Part shown: positions 15,292-24,653 of the stretch, piece after piece | How the letters are laid out: each line of letters starts with the position of its first letter | How positions within the stretch are numbered: position 1 is the stretch's first letter | Assembly: GCF_900115735.1 (NCBI RefSeq) | Contig: NZ_FOXO01000003.1 | Span: 62,001 to 126,000 of the forward strand | Reading direction: 5' to 3' | DNA length: 64,000 nt | Source of the DNA: Butyrivibrio proteoclasticus | GTDB lineage: Bacteria > Bacillota > Clostridia > Lachnospirales > Lachnospiraceae | The notes under the pieces: model-generated | What the model saw: the letters and a program-made list of their open reading frames with translations, nothing else | Databases searched by the model: none | Told to the model about the DNA's origin: nothing | Made by a program: the position numbers and the translations under genes

Positions 15292-16614
15292 TTAATACTG
15301 TGCATTGATTGTGCTAAGGATTGTGTCGAACCAGGTCTGAGCATCAGCCTTGTCAAGAACGAGCTGCTCGAATGCAGGAGAAACGCTGTTTCTGATGTCG
15401 TTTGATGCGTCAAATGTTGGTGAGTAGAAGAAGTCCTTAGACTGCTCATAGCAAGCTGCTGCGCAGATGTTCTCCTCCATGTATGCCTTGTATTCAGCTG
15501 TCTCATAAGCTGACTGTCTTACTGGAAGGTATCCTGTTGAAACAGCCCACTTAGATGTTGACTCTGTGCTTGTAAGGAACTTGAGGTACTCCCAAGCTGC
15601 AAGCTGCTTGTTTGTATCCTGTGAGAACATAACGATGTTTGTTCCTGCCATGTTAGCTGCGTTTACTTTGTTTCCTGGAAGTGGAGCTACACCAAGTTCC
15701 CATCCTTCTGCTGTGATGTAAGAAACACCTGCAGAAGAACCAACGTAGCTGGCAATGTTCTGGTTGCTGATTACGTTTGAGAAGTATCCATCTTCACCAA
15801 CAAGACGAGCATATCCATTGCTGTAAAGGTTTGAAAGATACTCAAATGCCTCACGGCCACCGTCTGTATCAAATAAAGCACCTGTCTCATCAACGAAGTT
15901 CTCACCATTCTGCTTAAGAGTAGCTTCGATAGCACCTGTGCTGTCATCATATCCGATGAAAGCGATTCCCTTAGCATCTTTTACGATCTTAGCGTCAGCT
16001 TCTACATCAGCCCATGTCTTAGGAGCTTCAATTCCAAGTTCATCAAAGAGTGTCTTGTTGTAGAAAAGAACGTATGTTGACTTGTTGAATGGTACAGCGT
16101 GAACGAATCCGAATTCTGAGCACTCACCACGGTAAGCTTCTACAATGTCATCCCAGTTGTCGAAATCGTTAGCAACAAAATCATCGAGGTGAACAATCTT
16201 GTCAAGATAAGGTGTAAGCCAGTTGTTGTAAGCCTGTGTAAGATCTGGAAGTGCATCTGCTGCAGCACTAGCCTGAAGCTTTGTCTGAAGGTCACTTGCA
16301 TATCCCTGGTTTACAAGAGTAACAGTGATACCATACTCGTTTGTAGAATTGAACTCATCTGTAAGTGCTGTAAGAGTCTCTTCAAGATTACCTGTCATGT
16401 AATGCCAGAATGTGATCTCTGTAGGCTCGATAGACTTTGTAGCAGCTGCTTCATCAGCGGCTGTAGCAGCGTCAGATGCTACCTCTGTAGCTTCTGTAAC
16501 CTGTGCATCAGATGTTGTCTCAGGTGTCTGTGTGCTGCTCTGTCCGCAGCCAGCAAGCATAGATGTTGCCATGATAGTAGCAAGAATACTTGCACCTAAC
16601 TTTTTCATTTTCAT
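15292..16614 (-). CDS. Sugar ABC transporter substrate-binding lipoprotein (family 1)
   Basis: A 440-residue lipoprotein. The ATG at 16614 is chosen (GGGAG nine bases upstream); upstream in-frame codons have no ribosome site. Residues 1-23 are a lipoprotein signal with lipobox LAGC, so Cys23 is lipidated. A Thr/Ala/Glu-rich linker (about 27-60) is followed by a typical family 1 binding protein fold: ITFWHYMTGN, then TLVNQGYASDLQTKL and LPDLTQAYNNW. It is the last gene of an operon with an ATPase and two permeases, and captures a sugar outside the cell. The sugar is not identifiable; the neighbouring rhamnose genes hint at a rhamnose-containing substrate. Confidence 0.92.
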   Translation of the reverse strand: MKMKKLGASILATIMATSMLAGCGQSSTQTPETTSDAQVTEATEVASDAATAADEAAATKSIEPTEITFWHYMTGNLEETLTALTDEFNSTNEYGITVTLVNQGYASDLQTKLQASAAADALPDLTQAYNNWLTPYLDKIVHLDDFVANDFDNWDDIVEAYRGECSEFGFVHAVPFNKSTYVLFYNKTLFDELGIEAPKTWADVEADAKIVKDAKGIAFIGYDDSTGAIEATLKQNGENFVDETGALFDTDGGREAFEYLSNLYSNGYARLVGEDGYFSNVISNQNIASYVGSSAGVSYITAEGWELGVAPLPGNKVNAANMAGTNIVMFSQDTNKQLAAWEYLKFLTSTESTSKWAVSTGYLPVRQSAYETAEYKAYMEENICAAACYEQSKDFFYSPTFDASNDIRNSVSPAFEQLVLDKADAQTWFDTILSTINAQY

Positions 16615-16745
16615 TTGAAAATTCTCCCTTCTTTGCCCATACGGGTACTTAAAATACATATGACATCCTGAATCATTACTCAAGATGTTATCATCAACGG
16701 CTCACGCCATGTTGACCTGACTTAATACCTGCCTATAGTTTTGTA

Positions 16746-17585
16746 TTATCCCTTAAGTCCGCTTCTTGTTACACCTTCAATGATGTACTTTCTAAGGAAC
16801 AGATAGATAATTATGATAGGCATTACCAAAATACATGAAGCAGCCATTATAAGTTCTGTTGAAGAGCCTGCCTCTGTCTGGAAACGAACAAGACCATTTG
16901 AAAGAACTCTCATCTCCTGTGAGTTAGTAACAAGAAGTGGCCACAGGAATGCATTCCATGAACTGATAATGTTCAGTATCGCAATTGAGAAAATAGCCTG
17001 TTTGTTCATAGGTACCATGATTTTGATCATGTATTTAAAATCTGAGCACTTATCAACCTTAGCAGCAAGGTAAAGTGATTCAGGAACCTGCATAAAGAAT
17101 CTTGTAAGCAGATAAATGTAGAACGCACTTGAAATCCAAGGCACGATCATAGCCCTATATGAATCAATCCATTTAAGTTTGATGATTGTCTCATAGTTTG
17201 TGATGATAAGCATCTCGCCGGGAATCATAAGTGTTGCCAAAAACAGTGAAAATACTGTCTTCTTTCCAGGAAAGTTCAATCTTGAAAATGCAAATGCAGA
17301 AAGAACTGTTGTAACCAAAACTCCGGCTGTAGTGCATATTGTAACAATAATTGTGTTTACAAGATATCTTGCAAATGGTGCTGCCTCCCAGGCTGACTTA
17401 TAGTTGAGCCACTGAGGTACTTCCGGGAAAAGTGCAGGTGGAACCTGAACAAGTTCAGCCGGTGTCTTAAGCGATGAAGATATCATCCAGATGAAAGGAA
17501 GTATAGTAAATACTGAACCCGCAACGAGGATTACATACTTTAAAACTTCCGCGATTATATTTACAACTTTTCTATTATTCTTCAT
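16746..17585 (-). CDS. Sugar ABC transporter permease (MalG/UgpE-like)
   Basis: A 279-residue inner-membrane permease of the carbohydrate uptake CUT1 family with six hydrophobic segments. The cytoplasmic EAA loop that contacts the ATPase is around residues 170-190 (LYLAAKVDKCSDFKYMIKI), and the C-terminus (YIIEGVTRSGLKG) is the one usual for MalG/UgpE proteins. AGGGAGGG precedes the ATG. It starts 11 bases after the preceding permease and ends about 130 bases before the binding-protein start. Confidence 0.93.
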   Translation of the reverse strand: MKNNRKVVNIIAEVLKYVILVAGSVFTILPFIWMISSSLKTPAELVQVPPALFPEVPQWLNYKSAWEAAPFARYLVNTIIVTICTTAGVLVTTVLSAFAFSRLNFPGKKTVFSLFLATLMIPGEMLIITNYETIIKLKWIDSYRAMIVPWISSAFYIYLLTRFFMQVPESLYLAAKVDKCSDFKYMIKIMVPMNKQAIFSIAILNIISSWNAFLWPLLVTNSQEMRVLSNGLVRFQTEAGSSTELIMAASCILVMPIIIIYLFLRKYIIEGVTRSGLKG

Positions 17586-17596
17586 GGCGCCCTCCC

Positions 17597-18475
17597 TTAG
17601 TTTTTACCCTTACGTCCGCCAGTTACTCTGAGCTGGATCTGTGTAAGCGCAAGTATTATCAGGAACAATACAACACTACCTGCGGCAGCAACGCCATATT
17701 TATAGCTGTTGTAGAACTTATCATAAATGTAGTAAACAATTGTCATTGCGCTGTTGGCTGGACCTGCCTTGCCCTGGAACAGTGAAAATACTTCATTGTA
17801 AACCTTAAATGCTCCGATCATACCGATGACACTTGAATAAACAATCATAGGCGCAAGTGAAGGAACAGTAATTCTTGTAAACACACGAAAGCGTGGTGTT
17901 GAATCAATTCTGGCTGCTCTGTAAAGATCTTCAGGTATTGTCTGAAGCCCTGCAAGGAAGATCAAGATATTAAACGCCATGCTCTTCCAAATAGCAAATA
18001 TTATAAGTGCAGGCATTGCATATTCAGGAAGGTTAAGCCACTGGATAGGCTCAATTCCAAAAATGCTAAGCACATAATTTATAAGACCATAGTTACTGTT
18101 AAACATCCATCTCCATACAATACCGATTGCAATTACGCTGGTAACATACGGAAGGAAGTATATAGTCTGAAATAATGCCTTTAATTTCTTGCAGCTATTG
18201 ATAAGAACTGCAAAAAGAAGTGACAAAATAATTGAAGCAGGCACTACGCAGATAACATAGATTGCTGTGTTCAAAAGTGACTTTCCAAAATCAGGATCTG
18301 AAAACAAAGCCTGATAATTTTCAAAGCCGATTGAAGTGTAACCATCATTGATAATGCTATAGTTACCTAAAAAGCTCATAATAATCGCTCTTACCAAAGG
18401 ATAAAGAGTAAAGCAGATCATAATGATTATTGATGGAAGGAGGTAGAGATACCCCTTAAAGCTCTTTTTGTCCAT
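17597..18475 (-). CDS. Sugar ABC transporter permease (MalF/UgpA-like)
   Basis: A 292-residue CUT1 permease with six membrane helices, partner of the MalG-like permease downstream. The N-terminal LYLLPSIIIMICFTLYPLV start and the EAA loop LYRAARIDSTPRFRVFTRI (about residues 195-213) are typical of the family. GAAGGGAG precedes the ATG. It follows the ATPase gene by about 20 bases in the same operon. Confidence 0.93.
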   Translation of the reverse strand: MDKKSFKGYLYLLPSIIIMICFTLYPLVRAIIMSFLGNYSIINDGYTSIGFENYQALFSDPDFGKSLLNTAIYVICVVPASIILSLLFAVLINSCKKLKALFQTIYFLPYVTSVIAIGIVWRWMFNSNYGLINYVLSIFGIEPIQWLNLPEYAMPALIIFAIWKSMAFNILIFLAGLQTIPEDLYRAARIDSTPRFRVFTRITVPSLAPMIVYSSVIGMIGAFKVYNEVFSLFQGKAGPANSAMTIVYYIYDKFYNSYKYGVAAAGSVVLFLIILALTQIQLRVTGGRKGKN

Positions 18476-18495
18476 GATAATCTCCCTTCTCCAAA

Positions 18496-19539
18496 TCAGA
18501 ATCTGCCAATAAGCATTTCATTGTCATCAAATACAAGAATATGTCCATCGCGAACAGATACTCCAAACTTATCACCAACTGCTACCTGCATGTATGAATG
18601 TACAAGTACTCTTACGTTAGTGTTTCCAAGCTTGGTAAAGATGAGAAGGTCACGGCCTGTCATACGAATGTTATTTACCTCAAGAATTGCTCCGTTATCA
18701 TCAACAAAGAATGACTCAGGTCTTATACCAGCCTTGTAATGTCCATCAGCAAGAGAAACTCCCTTTCTGAGAACTATTCCGTTTGCAGTTATTACACCAT
18801 CCTTAACATCAATCTCAATGTTGTTAATTTCAGGCATGCCAAGGAAATTAGCTACAAAAGAGTTTGCAGGATTCAGATACATTGTCTGCGGAACCTCATA
18901 CTGCTGAAGAACACCTGTCTTCATAACAGCGATACGGTCTGAAATACTCATAGCCTCTTCCTGGTCATGTGTAACGAAAATAGTTGTGATCTTAACTTCC
19001 TGCTGGATACGTCTGATCTCTTCTCTTGTAGCAACACGAAGTTTTGCATCAAGGTTTGATAAAGGTTCGTCAAGAAGCAGAACCTGAGGCTTTTTAACGA
19101 GTGCTCTTGCAATTGCAACTCGCTGCTGCTGTCCGCCTGAAAGCTCGCTTGGACGTCTCTTCATATATTCATCGATTTTTACAACTTTGGCAATTTCAAA
19201 GGCTTCCTCACGTGCCTGAGCCTTCTTCATACCTCTGTTGATCAAAGGAAATGTGATATTATCCTCTACTGTCATATGTGGATACAATGCATAGTTCTGG
19301 AACACCAGTCCAATTTCACGATCCTCTGGAGGAATAGATGTAACATCTTTATCACCAAAATAAATTTTTCCTTCTGTAGGAGTTGTAAGTCCGGAGAGCA
19401 TGAAAAGAGTTGTTGACTTACCGCAGCCTGATGGTCCGAGAAGACCTACGAGTTCGCCATCCTTAATACACAGGTTCATGTGATCTACAGCATTAAGGTT
19501 GCCATATGTTTTTGTTAAGTTTTCAATTCTAATATCCAT
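18496..19539 (-). CDS. Sugar ABC transporter ATP-binding protein (UgpC/MsmX/MalK-like)
   Basis: A 347-residue ATPase that powers the CUT1 sugar importer. Walker A GPSGCGKS is at 35-42, the Q-loop VFQNYALYPHMTV near 80, the signature LSGGQQQR near 133, Walker B VLLLDEP near 156 and the switch THD near 190. The C-terminal 110 residues form the TOBE/OB regulatory domain typical of MalK-class proteins. It is the first gene of the four-gene operon, with GGTAGGTAG before the ATG. MsmX-type ATPases can serve several transporters; here it is encoded with its own permeases. Confidence 0.93.
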   Translation of the reverse strand: MDIRIENLTKTYGNLNAVDHMNLCIKDGELVGLLGPSGCGKSTTLFMLSGLTTPTEGKIYFGDKDVTSIPPEDREIGLVFQNYALYPHMTVEDNITFPLINRGMKKAQAREEAFEIAKVVKIDEYMKRRPSELSGGQQQRVAIARALVKKPQVLLLDEPLSNLDAKLRVATREEIRRIQQEVKITTIFVTHDQEEAMSISDRIAVMKTGVLQQYEVPQTMYLNPANSFVANFLGMPEINNIEIDVKDGVITANGIVLRKGVSLADGHYKAGIRPESFFVDDNGAILEVNNIRMTGRDLLIFTKLGNTNVRVLVHSYMQVAVGDKFGVSVRDGHILVFDDNEMLIGRF

Positions 19540-19654
19540 TTCTACCTACCCTAATTAAACTAAATTTACAGTGCAGCCTTTCATTATACATTAAAACCCA
19601 AAAAAATAAAAACTTTATTAATAAAAAATTAAAATTTTCTTTAATGTCAAATTT

Positions 19655-19683
19655 AAAGCCCACCAGAAAATCTGATGGGCTTT
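19655..19683 (-). terminator. Intrinsic terminator of the rhamnose operon
   Basis: AAAGCCCA...TGGGCTTT stem of about 12 bp with one mismatch around a 5-base A/T loop, just after the rhaB stop. The minus-strand tail is AAATTTGACATT, so the T run is weak. It separates rhaB from the ABC transporter operon. Confidence 0.7.
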
Positions 19684-19699
19684 GAAAGTTTATGATCAT

Positions 19700-21124
19700 T
19701 TAATATTTAATTACGCCAAATGACTGGTATACACACTCTCTAAACTCTGAAAGGCTTGAAAATACGCCATTTGAAAGCATCTGTGCTCCGATATTGCCTA
19801 TAGCAGTAGCTTCTCCTGGACCGGCATTGACTGAGCGCCCTGTTTCTGCAGCTGTCAACTCATTTAGATAAACTGCATTTGATCCGCCTCCAACTATATT
19901 TACAGAATTAAATTTCTTTCCGGTGATGTTTTCTATTTCTTCCGTTGTCTCTTTGTAACATTTTGCGAGGCTTCTGTAGATTACTCTTGCTATCTCCCAT
20001 GGAGTTACAGGAACTTGCATGCCGCACTCACGGCAGGCATTCTGAATTTCTCTTATCATAGAGTCAGGATTTAAAAATCTGCCATCATTAGCTGCAACAA
20101 TAGAATCTATAGTCTCCTCTTTTGCCCTGTCACAAAGATTTGCAAAAGAATAATCATCATCCTTATTTTTTCCGGGATAATCAAATCCTGCTTCAAATTC
20201 TTTTTTCACAGACTGGATCATCCAAAGGCCCATGATATTCTTAAGGAATCTATATCTCTTCTCATATCCGCCTTCATTTGTGAAGTTGGCATTTTTAGCT
20301 TCTTTCGAACAATTTGCTTTTGGAAGCTCACATCCCATAAGTGACCATGTTCCGGAAGAAATATAAAGAGTGTTTTCTTCAGTGCATGGCACACTCATAA
20401 CTGCAGAGCCCGTATCATGCGTAGCAGGAAGGACAACCTTAAGATCAAATCCAACCTTTTCTGCTATTTCTCTCTTTAAAGGTCCCACTACTGTTCCGGG
20501 CATAGAGAGTTCTCCAAAAAGTTCATCAGGAAAGTCCAGCTTTTTAATAAGCTCGTGATCCCACTCGCCTGTTTTTGCATTGAGAAGCTGTGTTGTTGAA
20601 GCATTGGTATATTCCTGTTTTCTGACTCCTGTCAAAAGGAAATTGAAATAGTCAGGAACCATAAGAAGCGTCCTTGCTTCTTTTAACTTCTCAGGCTCTT
20701 TTGTCTTAAGTGCCATAAGCTGATAGATTGTGTTAAAAATGGCCTTCTGGATTCCTGTTCTTTCATAAAGCTCATCTTCGGAAATGATCTTATATACTTC
20801 TTCATCCATTCCCGCAGTTCTGTCATCACGGTAAGCAACCAGGTCTCCAATCCTCTTGTCATCCTTATCAAGAAGACAAAAATCAACGCCCCAGGTGTCA
20901 ATTCCCATAGTCACAGGAATCTTGCCGATCTCCTTGCACTTTTTCATACCTTCCAGAATGTCATCAAAAAGTTTTTCAGCATTCCAGATCTTGTGACCAT
21001 CCTTGTCTTCCATGCCATTGTAAAAGCGGTATACTTCTTCAAGTACTATCCTGCCATCTTCCATATGCGCCAGGATATGTCTGCCGGATGACGCTCCTAT
21101 ATCAACTGCTAAATAGTATTCCAT
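19700..21124 (-). CDS. rhaB: Rhamnulokinase
   Basis: A 474-residue FGGY-family kinase that phosphorylates L-rhamnulose at position 1 with ATP. The N-terminal phosphate loop AVDIGASSGRH (6-16), the sugar-binding GIDTWGVDF near 93 and VAYRDDRT near 117, and the C-terminal ATP-binding VGGGSNAVYLNELTA near 415 are as in RhaB. Length fits. It starts 12 bases after the rhaD stop, and is the last gene of the minus-strand rhaA-rhaD-rhaB operon. A typical terminator follows. Confidence 0.95.
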   Translation of the reverse strand: MEYYLAVDIGASSGRHILAHMEDGRIVLEEVYRFYNGMEDKDGHKIWNAEKLFDDILEGMKKCKEIGKIPVTMGIDTWGVDFCLLDKDDKRIGDLVAYRDDRTAGMDEEVYKIISEDELYERTGIQKAIFNTIYQLMALKTKEPEKLKEARTLLMVPDYFNFLLTGVRKQEYTNASTTQLLNAKTGEWDHELIKKLDFPDELFGELSMPGTVVGPLKREIAEKVGFDLKVVLPATHDTGSAVMSVPCTEENTLYISSGTWSLMGCELPKANCSKEAKNANFTNEGGYEKRYRFLKNIMGLWMIQSVKKEFEAGFDYPGKNKDDDYSFANLCDRAKEETIDSIVAANDGRFLNPDSMIREIQNACRECGMQVPVTPWEIARVIYRSLAKCYKETTEEIENITGKKFNSVNIVGGGSNAVYLNELTAAETGRSVNAGPGEATAIGNIGAQMLSNGVFSSLSEFRECVYQSFGVIKY

Positions 21125-21136
21125 AGTAAGTCTCCA

Positions 21137-21985
21137 TTAAACTTCGCCAATAATATCGCTCTTTTTTGTATAAAGACATTCTTCATTTACCTTGATTCCA
21201 AATGGGCCGTTAAGAGCTCTGAAATCATCAGGTTCAATTGTCTGTCTCTTTTTGTTTGTCATGGACATCACCTTGACAAGAACTTCTGCTGCCTTTTCTA
21301 CTGTATGCATAAGTCCGAATGCAATGTCAAAATCTGTTCCGCATGCAAACATTCCATGATGAGCCCAGATAGCTACATCCTGCTTCTTCATGATCTCTGA
21401 AGTTGCAACAGCGATTTCTTTTCCTCCGGGAACCATCCACGGCACAACTCCGATTCCATCAGGGAATACTACAGGGCACTCTGTAGCCATTTCCCAGATT
21501 TCTCTTGTGAATACTTTTCCATCAAGAGGAAGAACATAAGTAAGCGCTATTGTGTTTGCAGGATGGCAGTGATATACCACTCTGATCTCAGGATTTCTCT
21601 TCTTGCAAACTTCAAGATTCATAAGGTGTGAAGAAAGTTCTGATGTTGGCCTTCCGCCTTCAACAAGTCCCCATAAAATTTTGTAATTCTCACCCTGGTC
21701 ATCAACTTTGATAATGCAGACATTTGCTGCAGGATCGATCTCTACATTTCTGAAGTACTTACCTGAACCTGTGACCATAAAATACTCACCGGCCAAATCT
21801 TTTACTGTTGTTCCGATTGGTTTCCACTCAGAAGACTCATCTAGTTCCTCTTTTACTGATTCAATTTCCTCAGGCTTGATCCTGTAACTTAAATTACCGC
21901 CGTTTCTCTCATGCCATCCCTGGTAAAAACCGTCAACGCACATGCGGCAAAATCCTTTTGCAAACTTAGCATCCAATACTTTCAT
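21137..21985 (-). CDS. rhaD: Rhamnulose-1-phosphate aldolase
   Basis: A 282-residue class II (zinc) aldolase of the AraD/FucA family, cleaving L-rhamnulose 1-phosphate into dihydroxyacetone phosphate and L-lactaldehyde. Features are GWHERNGGNLSYR near 23-35, the phosphate-binding TGSGKYFRNV near 73, the zinc ligands in YHCHPANT near 139-146 and AHHGMFACGTDF near 208. Length is close to E. coli RhaD (274). It is the middle gene of the rha operon, with three hairpins in the gap to rhaA upstream, and lies 12 bases from rhaB. Confidence 0.95.
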   Translation of the reverse strand: MKVLDAKFAKGFCRMCVDGFYQGWHERNGGNLSYRIKPEEIESVKEELDESSEWKPIGTTVKDLAGEYFMVTGSGKYFRNVEIDPAANVCIIKVDDQGENYKILWGLVEGGRPTSELSSHLMNLEVCKKRNPEIRVVYHCHPANTIALTYVLPLDGKVFTREIWEMATECPVVFPDGIGVVPWMVPGGKEIAVATSEIMKKQDVAIWAHHGMFACGTDFDIAFGLMHTVEKAAEVLVKVMSMTNKKRQTIEPDDFRALNGPFGIKVNEECLYTKKSDIIGEV

Positions 21986-22019
21986 TTCTAAAAATCTCCT
22001 TAATCCAAATATTTACTTA

Positions 22020-22141
22020 TGCATTCTTGAATCAACAATTCAAGAATGCATCAACCAAGCCAATTTAAATCGACTTCGTCGATGAGGCTTGGTTGACTCT
22101 TCACTCATATTCTCACGAAATCCGCAGTATATGCGGATTTC
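22020..22141 (-). repeat. Three consecutive hairpins in the rhaA-rhaD gap
   Basis: Hairpin A is a perfect 13-bp stem (22020-22032 with 22038-22050). Hairpin B has an 11-bp outer stem (22051-22061 with 22086-22096) and an inner ATCGAC-TTC-GTCGAT stem. Hairpin C is a perfect 10-bp stem (22117-22126 with 22132-22141). None has a T run. They are likely RNA processing or stability elements that set the ratio of rhaA to rhaDB message; that is inference. Confidence 0.7.
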
Positions 22142-22160
22142 TGAAATTTAGTTCAAGAAG

Positions 22161-23411
22161 TCATGCTCTTTTAGAAAGAACATTTTTCTCATATTCCATA
22201 CAGTCTTTGAACCAGTCTTCTTCAAGAGCTACACCATTTTTCTCACAGTAATAATTCCAAACATCACCCATAGGAAGCATCTTAATCTGCTCTGTAAGAG
22301 ACATGAGTTCTGTAAAGTTCTGAGCATTCTGAAGCTCAGTGAACTTCTCCATTGGCTGAAGCTCTGCATATAAAAGAGCCTTCAGGAAATTTCTCATTCC
22401 GTTTGTCCATGCAGAAATACGATTAATGCTTGCATCAAAGTAGTCCATTCCAATGTAGAATCTGTCAGCACCATTTCTTACGATTTCCTGAGCAAGATCC
22501 CTTGCATCATCGTTGAAAATAACAACGTGATCTGAATCCCAACGAACAGGACGTGATACATGAAGAGCCATCTTATCATAGAAAAGAAGCATTGAGCTAA
22601 GCTTGTCAGCTACATTCTCTGTAGGATGGAAATGTCCTGTATCAATTAGGCACATTACGTTATTTTTGGCAGCGTAGTTCATGTAGAACTCATGACTTCC
22701 CACTGTGTATGACTCTGCGCCAATTCCAAATACCTTTGACTCAACAGCAACCGCAACTTTATTCTTGTCATAAGGTGTTGCAAGAATTTCATCAAGAGAA
22801 GCCTTCAGTCTTTCTCTTGGAGCTTTTCTGTCACCAGGTACATCCTTAAGTCCATCAGGAATCCAGATGTTCATCATGCAGACCTGACCTGTTTCAGATG
22901 CGAGATACTCAGAAATTCTAAGACATGCCTGACCGTGTCTTATCCAGAATTTTCTTACATCCTCATCTGCAGCTGAAAGCGTTCCGTTATCGGACTTTGG
23001 ATGGCTGAAATATGTTGGGTTAAAGTCAATTCCAAGCCCTCTTTCCTTTGCAAACTCTGCCCATTTTTTAAAGTGCTTTGGCTCAAGGGCGTCTCTGTCA
23101 GCCCACTCTCCATCCTCAAAAATAGCATATGAAGCATGAAGATTGATTTTGTGCTTACCGGGAACAAGGCTAAGTGTCTTATCGATATCAGCCATAAGCT
23201 CCTCCGGAGTTGTTGCCTTATATGGATAATTACCTGTTGTCTGAATTCCGCCTGTAAGAGGTCCTTTCTGATCAAAGCCTATTACATCATCTCCCTGCCA
23301 GCAGTGCATTGAGAGCTTTATTTTTGAGAGCTCGCTAATTGCTTTCTCTGTATCAACGCCAATTTTGGAATAGCGCATTTTTGCTTCTTCGTATCTTTCT
23401 TTAACTGTCAT
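22161..23411 (-). CDS. rhaA: L-rhamnose isomerase
   Basis: A 416-residue isomerase interconverting L-rhamnose and L-rhamnulose, first step of the pathway. The N-terminal LSMHCWQGDDVIGF and LHASYAIF, the mid-protein AVESKVFGIGAESYTVGSHEF and the metal-binding LIDTGHFHPTEN, with HVSRPVRWDSDHVV and MDYFDASINRISAW, are characteristic RhaA blocks. Length matches E. coli RhaA (419). It is the first gene of the operon, with AAGGAGAAGGGG before the ATG, and is transcribed divergently from the AraC regulator. Confidence 0.97.
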   Translation of the reverse strand: MTVKERYEEAKMRYSKIGVDTEKAISELSKIKLSMHCWQGDDVIGFDQKGPLTGGIQTTGNYPYKATTPEELMADIDKTLSLVPGKHKINLHASYAIFEDGEWADRDALEPKHFKKWAEFAKERGLGIDFNPTYFSHPKSDNGTLSAADEDVRKFWIRHGQACLRISEYLASETGQVCMMNIWIPDGLKDVPGDRKAPRERLKASLDEILATPYDKNKVAVAVESKVFGIGAESYTVGSHEFYMNYAAKNNVMCLIDTGHFHPTENVADKLSSMLLFYDKMALHVSRPVRWDSDHVVIFNDDARDLAQEIVRNGADRFYIGMDYFDASINRISAWTNGMRNFLKALLYAELQPMEKFTELQNAQNFTELMSLTEQIKMLPMGDVWNYYCEKNGVALEEDWFKDCMEYEKNVLSKRA

Positions 23412-23589
23412 TCCCCTTCTCCTTCTCGTGAACTATATATTTGTGTACAAAAATATATCTGCATTTGCACATACTACTTTTATTACTAATATCAAGAATA
23501 ATAAAAAAAGGGCTTCAATTTAAGGTCTTTTAAAAACAAAAAATACGTCCTTTCTTGCAAAGTTCCTAAATAATACTTAAAATATAACC

Positions 23590-24567
23590 ATGAATAAAAA
23601 AATACTTGAAATATTAAATCCTATAACCGATGAAGAAAAAGCCATTTTAGATGGAGCAGAGCACATAAACAGGAATTTATACTATAGTGATGAGAAGTCC
23701 TCTACCCCCGACGATGAAATCGATTCTTCCAGAGTACTGCAGGATGGTAAACTCATAGATATGCGTCCTCATGTGCGCTTTATTCACTTCCCTCTCCACA
23801 CTCACAACTATGTAGAATTCATCTATATGTGTCAGGGTGAAACGACGCACATAATAGACGGCCAGCGTATAGTACTAAAAGAGGGTGATCTTCTTTTCAT
23901 GAACCAGCACGCGAGGCAGGAAATACTCCCGGCAGGCGAAAACGATATTGCTGTTAATTTCATGATTCTTCCGGAGTTTTTTGACACAGCCTTTTCAATG
24001 CTTGAAAAAAACGAGAGTCCCCTAAGAGATTTTTTGGTAAGCTGTCTGACCAAGAAAAATGCAGATGGCAACTTTCTGTATTTTAAAGTATCTGATATTC
24101 CTCAGATTCAGAACATAATGGAAAACATGATTTGGAATATGATTGGCACCGACAGTACCGACTATCAAAATGTAAATCAGGTAACAATCGGACTTTTATT
24201 CTTGAACCTCCTAAAACACACAGAATCCATCGGTGTATCAAGAACTTCCTATGATCAGGAAATAATGTTTAAACTCTTAAGGTACATAGATACAGATTAC
24301 AGAGACGCCTCACTTACTTCTTTTTCAAATTCTGTCAGTGAAGACCCTTACGTTCTTAGCAGGATCATAAAGAAAAATACAGGAAGTACTTTCAAAGAAC
24401 TATTGCAATCAAAAAGATTGAACAAAGCTCAGGAACTACTTAAAAACACAAATATTTCAATAGCCGATATTTCTGTGATGGTAGGATATGATAACACCAG
24501 TTTTTTTCATAGGCTGTTCAGAAGAAATTTTGGCTGCAGTCCGAGAGATTTCAGGTTGAATTCATAG
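23590..24567 (+). CDS. AraC-family transcriptional regulator of rhamnose genes (probable)
   Basis: A 325-residue regulator with an N-terminal cupin-like sensor (about 60-130; RFIHFPLHTHNYVEFIYM, GQRIVLKEGDLLFMN) and a C-terminal double helix-turn-helix of the AraC/XylS type (about 235-325; ISIADISVMVGYDNTSFFHRLFRRNFGCSPRDFR). It sits divergent to rhaA with a 178-base shared gap, so it very probably controls the rha operon in response to rhamnose. No Shine-Dalgarno sequence precedes the ATG (AAAATATAACC only), so it may be leaderless or poorly translated. It differs from E. coli RhaS/RhaR enough that I do not assign either name. Confidence 0.88.
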   Translation: MNKKILEILNPITDEEKAILDGAEHINRNLYYSDEKSSTPDDEIDSSRVLQDGKLIDMRPHVRFIHFPLHTHNYVEFIYMCQGETTHIIDGQRIVLKEGDLLFMNQHARQEILPAGENDIAVNFMILPEFFDTAFSMLEKNESPLRDFLVSCLTKKNADGNFLYFKVSDIPQIQNIMENMIWNMIGTDSTDYQNVNQVTIGLLFLNLLKHTESIGVSRTSYDQEIMFKLLRYIDTDYRDASLTSFSNSVSEDPYVLSRIIKKNTGSTFKELLQSKRLNKAQELLKNTNISIADISVMVGYDNTSFFHRLFRRNFGCSPRDFRLNS

Positions 24568-24653
24568 TTTATTCCGTATATACTATTATAGCATTTGTTG
24601 TTTACATAAATTGCATATGAAATTTTAAATCTTGAATAGTGAAGGTATATTTC

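Noticed and set aside
16189-16599. Cysteine-rich plus-strand frame of 136 codons
   Set aside because: It is antisense to the sugar-binding protein gene and its composition is an artefact of the reverse frame of an Ala/Thr/Glu-rich linker.
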